The position numbers and the translations under genes were made by a program. The notes below the pieces were generated by a model, which was not told the origin of the DNA, did no database searches, and saw only the letters and a list, made by a program, of their open reading frames with translations. This document shows positions 1 to 6,240 of a stretch of DNA of 16,358 nt, in pieces. The DNA comes from an uncultured Blautia sp. (GTDB lineage Bacteria; Bacillota; Clostridia; Lachnospirales; Lachnospiraceae). Every line of letters begins with the position of its first letter. Positions within the stretch are counted from its first letter, which is position 1. The DNA lies in contig CAKROW010000058.1 of assembly GCA_934373235.1 (NCBI GenBank), positions 1-16,358 of the forward strand. Direction: 5' to 3'.

Positions 1-23
1 TGTAATCGTAAACCTGTATTCTT

Positions 24-809
24 TTATGCTTTTTTGTTTCTCTGTGCCTTGATCTCTTCCAGTTCATCGAAGATCACTTCGTTGAGAACCTTGATATAGG
101 TTCCTTTCATTCCGGAAGAACGGGACTCAATCACACCTGCACTCTCAAACTTGCGGAGCGCATTGACAATAACCGATCTTGTAATGCCCACTCTGTCTGC
201 AATCTTGCTGGCAACCAGAATACCCTCATCTCCATCCAGCTCATCAAAGATGTGGATAATTGCCTCCAGCTCGGAAAAAGAAAGGGTACTGAAAGCAGAC
301 TTCACAACCTGCTGCTTCCTGTCTTCCTCTGCATTCTCCTCGTGTACTGCACGCATCATCTCAAGGCCTACAACGGTGGTTCCATACTCACTTACAATGA
401 TATCCTCAATATCATAAGGTCTGTCATTACGGTACATGAACACAGTTCCAAGACGTTCTCCGGCAATATCGATAGGATTGATGATTCCCTGATAGTTACC
501 TGGTACATGCTCAAATCCAAGTGTCTGGAGGTTAACATTCTCCTTAGTGGAAAGAACACCCAGGAATCTCTCATTGAGAAGCGAGTCAATATGTCCGCCT
601 ATCTTATCATCAATCAGTTCTGTGATCTCTGCAACGCCAGGACAGAGACTAACACCAAGAACCTTTCCTTTTTTGCTGAGTACCAGAATGTTGGAACTTA
701 AGGTCTCCATAAGAACCTGGCAGATATCATTAAAGACTACCTTACTTGAGCTGCTGTTGTGTAAAAGTTTATTGATTTTTCTTGTTTTGTCTAACAACTG
801 AACGCTCAT
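24..809 (-). CDS. codY: CodY, GTP- and branched-chain amino-acid-sensing global transcriptional regulator
   Basis: CodY is a dimeric cytoplasmic DNA-binding protein. In Firmicutes it represses nutrient-scavenging, biosynthetic and competence genes when isoleucine/leucine/valine and GTP are plentiful. The protein is 261 residues, close to the usual length of about 259. The N-terminal ligand-binding GAF region spans roughly residues 1-155. The C-terminal winged helix-turn-helix at about 199-243 carries the near-invariant family signature: ASKIADRVGITRSVIV (200-215), then NALRKFESAGVIESR, then GMKGTYIKVLN. The ATG at 809 is preceded by a perfect AAAGGAGG (815-822) five bases upstream. The gene lies 172 bp downstream of topA on the same strand. 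In Bacillus, trmFO, xerC (codV), clpQ and clpY separate topA from codY; here they are missing. A candidate promoter and a CodY-box-like site precede it. Identification is essentially certain from the HTH; regulation is inferred. Confidence 0.98.
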   Translation of the reverse strand: MSVQLLDKTRKINKLLHNSSSSKVVFNDICQVLMETLSSNILVLSKKGKVLGVSLCPGVAEITELIDDKIGGHIDSLLNERFLGVLSTKENVNLQTLGFEHVPGNYQGIINPIDIAGERLGTVFMYRNDRPYDIEDIIVSEYGTTVVGLEMMRAVHEENAEEDRKQQVVKSAFSTLSFSELEAIIHIFDELDGDEGILVASKIADRVGITRSVIVNALRKFESAGVIESRSSGMKGTYIKVLNEVIFDELEEIKAQRNKKA

Positions 810-859
810 AGTTTCCTCCTTTCGCCTTCGTTTTTTGAATTCATCATATTTATAGTTAC

Positions 860-888
860 ATATTACACGTAAACCTGAAAATTTACAA
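860..888 (-). promoter_or_regulatory. Candidate codY promoter
   Basis: Read on the minus strand, TTGTAA (883-888) and TAATAT (860-865) are separated by exactly 17 bp, each matching 4 of 6 sigma-A consensus bases. Transcription would start near 853, about 45 bases before the codY start codon. The spacer is very AT-rich, so a chance match is possible. Another AT-rich hexamer, TATAAA (849-854), lacks a recognisable -35 partner. Confidence 0.4.
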
Positions 889-919
889 GATATTTTTAGT
901 ATTTTTTCATTTTTACTTG

Positions 920-934
920 CCTTTTCTGAAAATA
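920..934. promoter_or_regulatory. CodY-box-like operator upstream of codY
   Basis: The 15-mer CCTTTTCTGAAAATA matches the CodY box AATTTTCWGAAAATT at 12 of 15 positions, including the entire central TTTTCTGAAAAT core. It lies about 110 bp upstream of the codY start codon and upstream of the candidate promoter. A weaker half-site, with CTGAAAATT intact at 875-883 (9 of 15 over 869-883), overlaps the promoter spacer. The consensus is established for low-G+C Firmicutes; binding here is inferred. Confidence 0.5.
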
Positions 935-981
935 TGATTATTCTCCATTTATTATAGAATAAATGCGAAAGGAACTATTTA

Positions 982-3054
982 CTATTCTTCGTCCTTTGGT
1001 CTGGTCTCCACGTAACCACAGTTCTCCTGGCTGCAGACCAGCTTACTGCCTTTTTCCAGCATATAGCTGCCACATTTCGGACATTTCTTTTTGGATGGCT
1101 TCTGCCAGGACATAAAATCGCAGTCCGGGTTGTTTTCACAGCCATAGTATCTGCGTCCCTTCTTGGTCTTCTTCATGACGATCTCACCACCGCATTTCGG
1201 GCAGGCAACACCGGTTTTCTCATAATATGGTTTAGTATTTCTGCAGTCCGGGAATCCGGGACATGCCAGGAATCTTCCATGAGGTCCGTATTTGATCACC
1301 ATATTCCGTCCGCAGTTATCACAGATCACATCTGTGACCTCATCCTGGATATCCACTTTCTCAAGTTCCTTCTCTGCCTCATCCACATCATGCTTCAGAT
1401 CCGGATAAAAGTTACGCACTACAGTCTTCCACTGTACAGTACCTGCTTCCACGCAGTCCAGAAGTCCCTCCATGGTAGCTGTAAAATTCACATCCACAAT
1501 ACTTGGAAAGGCCTGCTTCATAATGTTGTTCACAACCTCACCGAGCTCTGTGACATAGAGGTTTTTCTGCTCCTTGGAAACATAGCGGCGGCTGATAATG
1601 GTAGTGATCGTTGGTGCATAGGTACTTGGACGTCCGATACCCAGCTCCTCCATGGTCTTTACAAGGGAAGCCTCTGTGTAATGGGCAGGCGGCTGTGTAA
1701 AATGCTGTTCCGGCTTAAGTTCTTTAAGATTCAGGATCATACCTTTCTCAAGGCTCTGGCTTAATACATTGCCTTTCTTGTCGTCACCCTCTTCTGTATA
1801 TACAGACATAAATCCGTCAAATACCACCTTGGAGGCTGCCACTGTAAATACATATTCTCCTGCACCGATCTTTACTGAAGTTGTCTCATATCTTGCAGGT
1901 GCCATTCTGCTTGCAGCAAAACGTCTCCAGATCAGTTGATACAGCCTGAACTGATCTCTTGACAGGGACTCCTTGATCACTACCGGTGTCCTTGTGATGT
2001 CTGTAGGACGGATCGCCTCATGTGCATCCTGGATCTTCTGGCTGTTTCTGGCAGATTTCTCAGTAACAGATACATAATCCTCTCCATACTGCTCTCCGAT
2101 ATAAGCTCTTGCCGCAGAATCCGCTTCCTCGGAGATTCTGGTGGAATCGGTACGCAGATAGGAGATCAGACCTACCGTGCCGCTTCCCTTGATATCAATA
2201 CCCTCATAAAGCTGCTGTGCCAGACGCATGGTCTTCTGTGTGGAAAAATTCAGTGTCTTGGCAGCTTCCTGCTGCAGGGTACTGGTAGTAAACGGAAGGG
2301 GGGCATTTTTGATACGCTCTCCTTTTTTTACCTCTGTGATCTCATAGGTGGCATCTTCCAGCTCCCTGAGGATCGCATCCATCTCTTCTTTATTATGGAT
2401 GGCAACCTTCTTATCCCTGCCATAAAACCTGGCTGTCAGGGGCTTGCGCTCTCCTTTTATCTGAAATTCTCCCTCAAGGCTCCAGTATTCCTCCGGGATA
2501 AATGCATTGATCTCATCTTCTCTGTCACAGATGATACGAAGTGCTACAGACTGTACTCGTCCTGCACTTAAGCCTCTCTTTACCTTTGCCCAGAGAAGAG
2601 GGCTGATGGTGTAACCAACCATTCGATCCAACATTCTTCTGGCCTGCTGGGCATCTACCAGGTTCATATTAATCTCCCTGGCCTGTTTGATGGATGCCTT
2701 CACCGCAGTTTTGGTAACCTCATTAAAAGTGATCCTGTGCATTTTCTTAGGATCTGCCTTCAGTGCCTGGGTCAGATGCCAGGAGATCGCCTCTCCCTCA
2801 CGGTCGGGGTCAGTTGCCAGATAGATCTTATCTGCCTTCTTGGCCTCCTTGCGGAGTTTTGCAAGAAGTTCTCCTTTTCCCCGGATCGTAATATATTTCG
2901 GTTCAAAATCATTATCTACATCAATTCCAAACTGACTTTTGGGAAAATCCCTTACATGTCCGTTTGAAGCCTCTACTGTATAATTTGCCCCCAGGAATTT
3001 CTTAACTGTCTTCATCTTTGCAGGTGACTCTACTATCACCAGATTTTTTGCCAT
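982..3054 (-). CDS. topA: DNA topoisomerase I (type IA)
   Basis: This enzyme relaxes negative supercoils by transient single-strand cleavage with a covalent 5'-phosphotyrosine link. From the chosen start it is 690 residues, typical for Firmicute TopA. The Toprim domain holds the glutamate of VESPAK (E9) and the metal-binding TDPDREGEA motif (D82, D84, E86). The catalytic tyrosine is Y299 in GLISYLRTDS. Three C-terminal four-cysteine zinc ribbons lie at about 578-604, 618-645 and 658-679. The frame is open to 3111, but the 19 extra residues (with GSGGSWGWQ) are not family-like. The ATG at 3054 starts the canonical MAKNLVIVESPAK and has AGGAGAGG four bases upstream. It follows dprA by 72 bp and is probably co-transcribed with comM and dprA. 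Confidence 0.98.
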   Translation of the reverse strand: MAKNLVIVESPAKMKTVKKFLGANYTVEASNGHVRDFPKSQFGIDVDNDFEPKYITIRGKGELLAKLRKEAKKADKIYLATDPDREGEAISWHLTQALKADPKKMHRITFNEVTKTAVKASIKQAREINMNLVDAQQARRMLDRMVGYTISPLLWAKVKRGLSAGRVQSVALRIICDREDEINAFIPEEYWSLEGEFQIKGERKPLTARFYGRDKKVAIHNKEEMDAILRELEDATYEITEVKKGERIKNAPLPFTTSTLQQEAAKTLNFSTQKTMRLAQQLYEGIDIKGSGTVGLISYLRTDSTRISEEADSAARAYIGEQYGEDYVSVTEKSARNSQKIQDAHEAIRPTDITRTPVVIKESLSRDQFRLYQLIWRRFAASRMAPARYETTSVKIGAGEYVFTVAASKVVFDGFMSVYTEEGDDKKGNVLSQSLEKGMILNLKELKPEQHFTQPPAHYTEASLVKTMEELGIGRPSTYAPTITTIISRRYVSKEQKNLYVTELGEVVNNIMKQAFPSIVDVNFTATMEGLLDCVEAGTVQWKTVVRNFYPDLKHDVDEAEKELEKVDIQDEVTDVICDNCGRNMVIKYGPHGRFLACPGFPDCRNTKPYYEKTGVACPKCGGEIVMKKTKKGRRYYGCENNPDCDFMSWQKPSKKKCPKCGSYMLEKGSKLVCSQENCGYVETRPKDEE

Positions 3055-3058
3055 TTTA

Positions 3059-3066
3059 CCTCTCCT
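3059..3066 (-). promoter_or_regulatory. topA ribosome binding site, decides the start
   Basis: Minus-strand AGGAGAGG sits four bases before the ATG at 3054. No comparable purine-rich site precedes the upstream in-frame ATG at 3111, so the shorter form is preferred. Confidence 0.75.
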
Positions 3067-3126
3067 AATCTTCTGCCATCCCCAGCTTCCTCCGCTTCCT
3101 GTTTTTACCACCTGAAACAGGGATAC

Positions 3127-4020
3127 TTATTTGCACTCAAGTCTGACATAGTGTTGTCTGGCTTCCTCACGTACCAGTCCCATAATGGTAAGCTGCGCGA
3201 GGATACTGCCTGTTTTTGCCGGTGAAAGACCGGTTTTTTCAATTATATATTCCAGATTTTTTGGTCGTAAATCGAGACAACTATACACCAAATCCAAATC
3301 TCTTGCAAGTCCTAACTTATTTTTTTCAGATGATTTTGTCAATTTTTTCACAGATATACCCCACTCATCCAGAAGGATCTCCGGAGTGTAGGCAATACCC
3401 GCGCCATCGTAGATCAGTTTATGGCAGCCTCTGCTTAAGGTGTCATTGACGGCTCCCGGGAGGGCATACACCGCCTTTCCCTGTTCCAGGGCGCAGGCCG
3501 CAGTGATAAGAGAACCACTCTTTTCTTTTGCTTCCACCACCAGTACCACATCTGCAAGACCACTGATGATCCGGTTTCTTGCCGGAAAATAGTAACTCCT
3601 TGGCTGGGTTCCGGGAAGACACTCACTTAAAATCCCTCCTTTTTCCCGGAGGATACGGTCATACAGGCCCTTATTGGATGCCGGATAGCAAATATCTGCC
3701 CCGTTTCCCATCACTGCAAAAGTAGGCGTACCTCCTTCAAGAGCTCCTTTGTGGCCTTCTGAATCAATTCCTGCTGCAAGGCCGCTGATCACCTGGATCC
3801 CGTATCCGCTTAAAAATTTTCCGTATTGGAAGGCCTGGATCCTTCCGTAGGCACTGCAAAGCCTTGCTCCTACAATGGCAATGGAGGGTTTCCTGTCATC
3901 CGGAAGTTCACCTCTGCAGTAAAGGATATCCGGCATATGGGAAAGTCTTTTAAGCCTTCGGGGATACTCAGGACTGTTTTTTTCTATGGTGCGGATCTCT
4001 GTGTTTTGTTTTCTTTCCAT
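3127..4020 (-). CDS. dprA: DNA-processing protein DprA (DNA-protecting / RecA loader)
   Basis: DprA binds incoming single-stranded DNA during natural transformation and loads RecA. It is also widespread in bacteria not known to transform. The 297-residue protein equals the length of the Bacillus protein. The extended Rossmann-fold core has IVGARLCSAYG (49-59), SGLAAGIDSEGHKGAL (79-94), PARNRIISGLAD (146-157) and VVEAKEKSGSLITA (161-174). The second motif reads GH where AH is usual, a mild change. A C-terminal winged-helix DML1-like domain covers about 240-295 (LDLVYSCLDLRPKNLEYII). The ATG at 4020 has GGAGG about 12 bases upstream, slightly far. It starts 24 bp after the comM stop and precedes topA, the classic comM-dprA-topA order, so operon membership is likely. 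Confidence 0.96.
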   Translation of the reverse strand: MERKQNTEIRTIEKNSPEYPRRLKRLSHMPDILYCRGELPDDRKPSIAIVGARLCSAYGRIQAFQYGKFLSGYGIQVISGLAAGIDSEGHKGALEGGTPTFAVMGNGADICYPASNKGLYDRILREKGGILSECLPGTQPRSYYFPARNRIISGLADVVLVVEAKEKSGSLITAACALEQGKAVYALPGAVNDTLSRGCHKLIYDGAGIAYTPEILLDEWGISVKKLTKSSEKNKLGLARDLDLVYSCLDLRPKNLEYIIEKTGLSPAKTGSILAQLTIMGLVREEARQHYVRLECK

Positions 4021-4044
4021 TATTATATAGCACCTCCCTGCAGA

Positions 4045-5571
4045 TCAATTCCAGTATTTTTTGTCATAGGCCCGGTATGTCAGTGATTCTGCCGCATGAC
4101 TTTCACAGATATCCTCCGACTCATCCATATCTGCAATGGTACGGGCTACTTTCAGGATCTTGTGATAAGTCCTGGTGCTGAACTGAAAACGTTCATATGC
4201 CATTTCAAAAAGCTTCTCAGCCTTATCTGTCAGATGGCAGTACCGGTCCACACTTCTCCCATCCAGTTCTCCGTTAAAGCTTATACGATCCTGGCTGTAA
4301 CGCTGTTGCTGTATTTTTCGGGTTCGTTCCACCCGCTTACGTATAACTGCGGAACTCTCTCCCTGATTGCTCCTGTTCATGGAAGTGATCCTCATCTCCG
4401 GAACATCTGTGCAGATATCGATCCGTTCAAGAAGAGGCTGGCTGATCCTTCCCAGGTAATGGCTTACCTCTCCTGCGCTGCATCTGCAGCGGTTCATATC
4501 CGGATAATATCCGCAGGGACAGGGGTTCATTGCTGCCGCCAGCATAAAATTGGCAGGAAAAGTATATGTTCCGGCCGTCCTTGAAAGATGGATCCTCTTA
4601 TCTTCCATAGGCTGTCTTAAGATCTCCAGACTTCTTCTGGAAAATTCCGGCATCTCATCCAGAAACAATACTCCTCTGTGGGCCAGGGTAATCTCACCGG
4701 GACCGGGAATCCTTCCTCCTCCTGCAAGAGCCTGGGCAGAGCTTGTATGATGCGGGCTTCTGAAGGGACGTTTCTTCACAAGAGGATCCTCCCTGGAAAG
4801 AAGCCCTGCAATGCTGTAGATCTTGGTCACTTCCAGACATTCCTCAAAAGTCAGCTTTGGCATGATCGTGGGAAGACGTCTTGCCAGCATGGTCTTACCG
4901 GAACCGGGCGGTCCGATAAAAAGGATATTATGGAATCCGCTGACTGCAATCTCTGCTGCTCTTCTGGCTCCCTCCTGTCCGTACACATCCGAAAAATCCA
5001 CCACTCCGGACTTCTCTGTCCCATTCTCGGGTTCCATGATCTCCTGCTGTCTGAAATGTTCAGGATCTTTCAGGCAATCCAGCATCTCCCGGAGTGAATT
5101 CACTCCGTATACCGGCATATCCTTTATCAGTTTTCCTTCTCTCAGATTCTCCCCGGGGATCACGCAGAACTTAAGCCCCAGCTCCCTGGCCCGGATCACG
5201 CGGGGCAAGATCCCGGAAACTCCGTGGATCTCTCCGTTCAGGCTGATCTCCCCCACCAGAAGGATCCCTCTCAGCGCTTCCGGCTGCACCACCCCTGCTG
5301 CTGCCAGGACAGCCGCCGCAACAGGCAGGTCAAAACCAGCCCCTTCCTTCTTCATATCTGCCGGGAGAAAATTCACCGTGATCCTCTTGGGCGGAAGGCT
5401 GATCTTATTGTTCTTAAAAGCTGTCCTCACCCGCTCCTGGGCCTCCCGGACCTGGGCGGATGGAAATCCTACCATAGTAAAAGAGGGCAGACCGTCACTG
5501 ACATCAGCCTCCACCTGTATCTCCCGCACCTCCATGCCGAAGATAGCTGCTGATAAAACACTTGCAAACAC
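4045..5571 (-). CDS. comM: YifB/ComM family Mg-chelatase-like AAA+ ATPase
   Basis: ComM-family proteins are hexameric AAA+ helicases. In Vibrio, ComM drives branch migration during integration of transformed DNA; in clostridia the role is inferred. The protein is 508 residues, the usual size. The N-terminal ChlI/Lon-like domain covers about 1-170 (VEADVSDGLPSFTMVGFPS). The ATPase core has Walker A GPPGSGKT (220-227), the ComM signature RPFRSPHHTSS (268-278) and Walker B VLFLDEMPEF (301-310). The four-cysteine cluster NPCPCGYYPDMNRCRC has C351, C353, C362 and C364. A C-terminal Mg-chelatase domain follows. The start is GTG at 5571, with AAAGGA (5577-5582) five bases upstream. The family-like opening FASVLSAAIFGMEVREIQVE supports it. 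It is the first gene of the comM-dprA-topA(-codY) run. Confidence 0.96.
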   Translation of the reverse strand: MFASVLSAAIFGMEVREIQVEADVSDGLPSFTMVGFPSAQVREAQERVRTAFKNNKISLPPKRITVNFLPADMKKEGAGFDLPVAAAVLAAAGVVQPEALRGILLVGEISLNGEIHGVSGILPRVIRARELGLKFCVIPGENLREGKLIKDMPVYGVNSLREMLDCLKDPEHFRQQEIMEPENGTEKSGVVDFSDVYGQEGARRAAEIAVSGFHNILFIGPPGSGKTMLARRLPTIMPKLTFEECLEVTKIYSIAGLLSREDPLVKKRPFRSPHHTSSAQALAGGGRIPGPGEITLAHRGVLFLDEMPEFSRRSLEILRQPMEDKRIHLSRTAGTYTFPANFMLAAAMNPCPCGYYPDMNRCRCSAGEVSHYLGRISQPLLERIDICTDVPEMRITSMNRSNQGESSAVIRKRVERTRKIQQQRYSQDRISFNGELDGRSVDRYCHLTDKAEKLFEMAYERFQFSTRTYHKILKVARTIADMDESEDICESHAAESLTYRAYDKKYWN

Positions 5572-5576
5572 ACATA

Positions 5577-5582
5577 TCCTTT
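5577..5582 (-). promoter_or_regulatory. comM ribosome binding site supporting a GTG start
   Basis: Minus-strand AAAGGA lies five bases before the GTG at 5571. An overlapping ATG (5573-5575) is out of frame with comM, so GTG is the initiation codon. Confidence 0.65.
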
Positions 5583-5716
5583 CTGCGCCTTATGCAGTCC
5601 CGATCACTGTATAAAAACGACTTATCTGTCTGTTTTGGGAAAATTCAGATAGACTTTTTCTGAATAATAGATAATAATAGATGTTAAATAGATTTTCTGA
5701 TCTGTTGTGATAATTA

Positions 5717-5745
5717 ATTATAGTCCATTTTGCTCTCTTTTGCAA
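5717..5745 (-). promoter_or_regulatory. Promoter for the comM-dprA-topA operon
   Basis: On the minus strand, TTGCAA (5740-5745, 4 of 6 to consensus) and a perfect TATAAT (5717-5722) are 17 bp apart. The predicted transcription start is near 5710, giving an AT-rich untranslated leader of about 140 bases before comM. That leader contains two CodY-box-like sequences and a short hairpin, ATTCAG/CTGAAT at 5643-5665. This is the best sigma-A match seen in the window. Confidence 0.7.
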
Positions 5746-5775
5746 GTGTGGATTTCGTTCTGTTTTATACTTTAT

Positions 5776-5931
5776 AGTAACTTCGTTACTGTTCACTGGT
5801 AATGTCCCGCGAGGTGTTTTTTGTGAGCGAAGGTCACAGAAAACCCGAGATATACCGCGCGAATTTATGCGATCAGCATAAATTCTGTGCATCGCGAAGC
5901 GTGTTACTGAGAACGGAGTGAACAGTAACGC
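5776..5931. repeat. Nested inverted-repeat element (MITE-like or structured RNA leader)
   Basis: The outer arms are a perfect 14-bp inverted repeat: CGTTACTGTTCACT (5784-5797) against AGTGAACAGTAACG (5917-5930). Inside are three further stems. One is at 5816-5844: GTTTTTTGTGA pairs with TCACAGAAAAC with one G-T wobble and a 7-base loop. One is a perfect 10-bp stem GAATTTATGC/GCATAAATTC with a 5-base loop at 5861-5885. One is a small CGC-GAA-GCG hairpin at 5893-5901. A fourth, AGTAAC-TTC-GTTACT (5776-5790), overlaps the left arm. The element ends 30 bases before the XRE start codon, so if transcribed rightward it would form a branched 5' leader. AACTT occurs on both sides (5779-5783 and 5932-5936), which could be a target-site duplication. 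No transposase is encoded, and no second copy was seen in this window. Confidence 0.75.
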
Positions 5932-5945
5932 AACTTCCAAAAGAA

Positions 5946-5953
5946 AGGTGAGG
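5946..5953 (+). promoter_or_regulatory. XRE gene ribosome binding site, decides the start
   Basis: AGGTGAGG lies eight bases before the ATG at 5962. The in-frame GTG at 5953 overlaps this site and is therefore unlikely to be the start. Confidence 0.75.
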
Positions 5954-5961
5954 TGTACCTA

Positions 5962-6177
5962 ATGAAATTTCAGCGTATCCAGGATCTGCGAAATGATGCG
6001 GATCTGTCCCAGAGACAGCTCAGCGAGATCCTCCATATCAGCCAGCGTTCCTATTCTCACTATGAGACAGGTTCCCGTAATATTCCTATCGAGATGCTTA
6101 TCCGTCTTGCCAATTACTACGAAACCAGCATTGACTATCTGGTAGGACGTACAGACAACAAAGAAATGCTTAAATAA
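5962..6177 (+). CDS. Small XRE-family helix-turn-helix transcriptional regulator
   Basis: This is a 71-residue single-domain Cro/C1-type protein that is almost entirely HTH. Helices are visible in FQRIQDLRNDADLSQRQLSEIL (core), then HISQRSYSHYETGSRNIPIEML, and the typical closing LANYYETSIDYLVGRTD. The recognition helix is around SQRSYSHYETG. No sensor domain, toxin partner or membrane segment is present. It is the only plus-strand gene, an orphan between two leftward operons, so its target cannot be read from context. Possible targets are its own structured upstream region or the divergent comM operon. Such small regulators are common in Lachnospiraceae chromosomes and occur in phage and mobile DNA, but no mobile genes are adjacent. 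The family call is firm; the function is unknown. Confidence 0.93.
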   Translation: MKFQRIQDLRNDADLSQRQLSEILHISQRSYSHYETGSRNIPIEMLIRLANYYETSIDYLVGRTDNKEMLK

Positions 6178-6181
6178 GCAG

Positions 6182-6228
6182 ATCCCCGGATGATCCGTGA
6201 TACCATATCACTGTTCTCCGGGGATTTT
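6182..6228 (+). terminator. Intrinsic terminator after the XRE gene
   Basis: A 9-bp stem ATCCCCGGA (6182-6190) / TCCGGGGAT (6217-6225) encloses an inner 6-bp stem GTGATA/TATCAC (6197-6211) and is followed by TTTT. It lies in the 63-bp gap between convergent genes. The plus-strand reading has the T-run. The same hairpin may also stop the leftward YARHG transcript, but its minus-strand T-run is poor. Confidence 0.7.
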
Positions 6229-6240
6229 CCGTATGTTATT

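Larger units (their letters stand above)
5572..5961. other. 390-bp divergent intergenic region between comM and the XRE regulator
   Basis: No convincing protein gene is present. From left to right it holds the comM ribosome site, an AT-rich leader (about 5640-5720), the comM promoter (5717-5745), a dense block of inverted repeats (5776-5931) and the ribosome binding site of the plus-strand XRE gene (5946-5953). A minus-strand frame open across most of it has no family resemblance and reads straight through the inverted repeats, so it is not called. Confidence 0.8.

Noticed and set aside
948..963. TTTATT/AATAAA hairpin after topA as a terminator
   Set aside because: The stem is purely A-T with no T-run in the direction of transcription. 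Thermodynamically weak and expected by chance in AT-rich spacer.
3055..3111. Upstream in-frame ATG extending topA by 19 residues
   Set aside because: The extension is not TopA-like and lacks a ribosome site, whereas the internal ATG has AGGAGAGG and the canonical N-terminus.
3098..3121. CCTGTTT/AAACAGG inverted repeat in the dprA-topA gap
   Set aside because: It has a 7-bp stem with a 10-base loop and no following T-run. It is too weak to call a terminator inside a likely operon.
4823..5614. 263-codon plus-strand open frame
   Set aside because: It is antisense to comM, with Ser/Pro/Ile-rich low-information sequence and no family features. The opposite frame has intact Walker motifs.
5766..5771. 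TATACT as a -10 box for the XRE gene
   Set aside because: The only -35-like hexamer upstream (TTGCAA, 5740-5745) would be 20 bp away and is already used by the opposite promoter. Too weak to annotate.
5590..5940. 116-codon minus-strand open frame in the comM-XRE spacer
   Set aside because: It reads through the inverted-repeat element and the comM promoter, has no family resemblance, and its composition follows the non-coding AT-rich leader.
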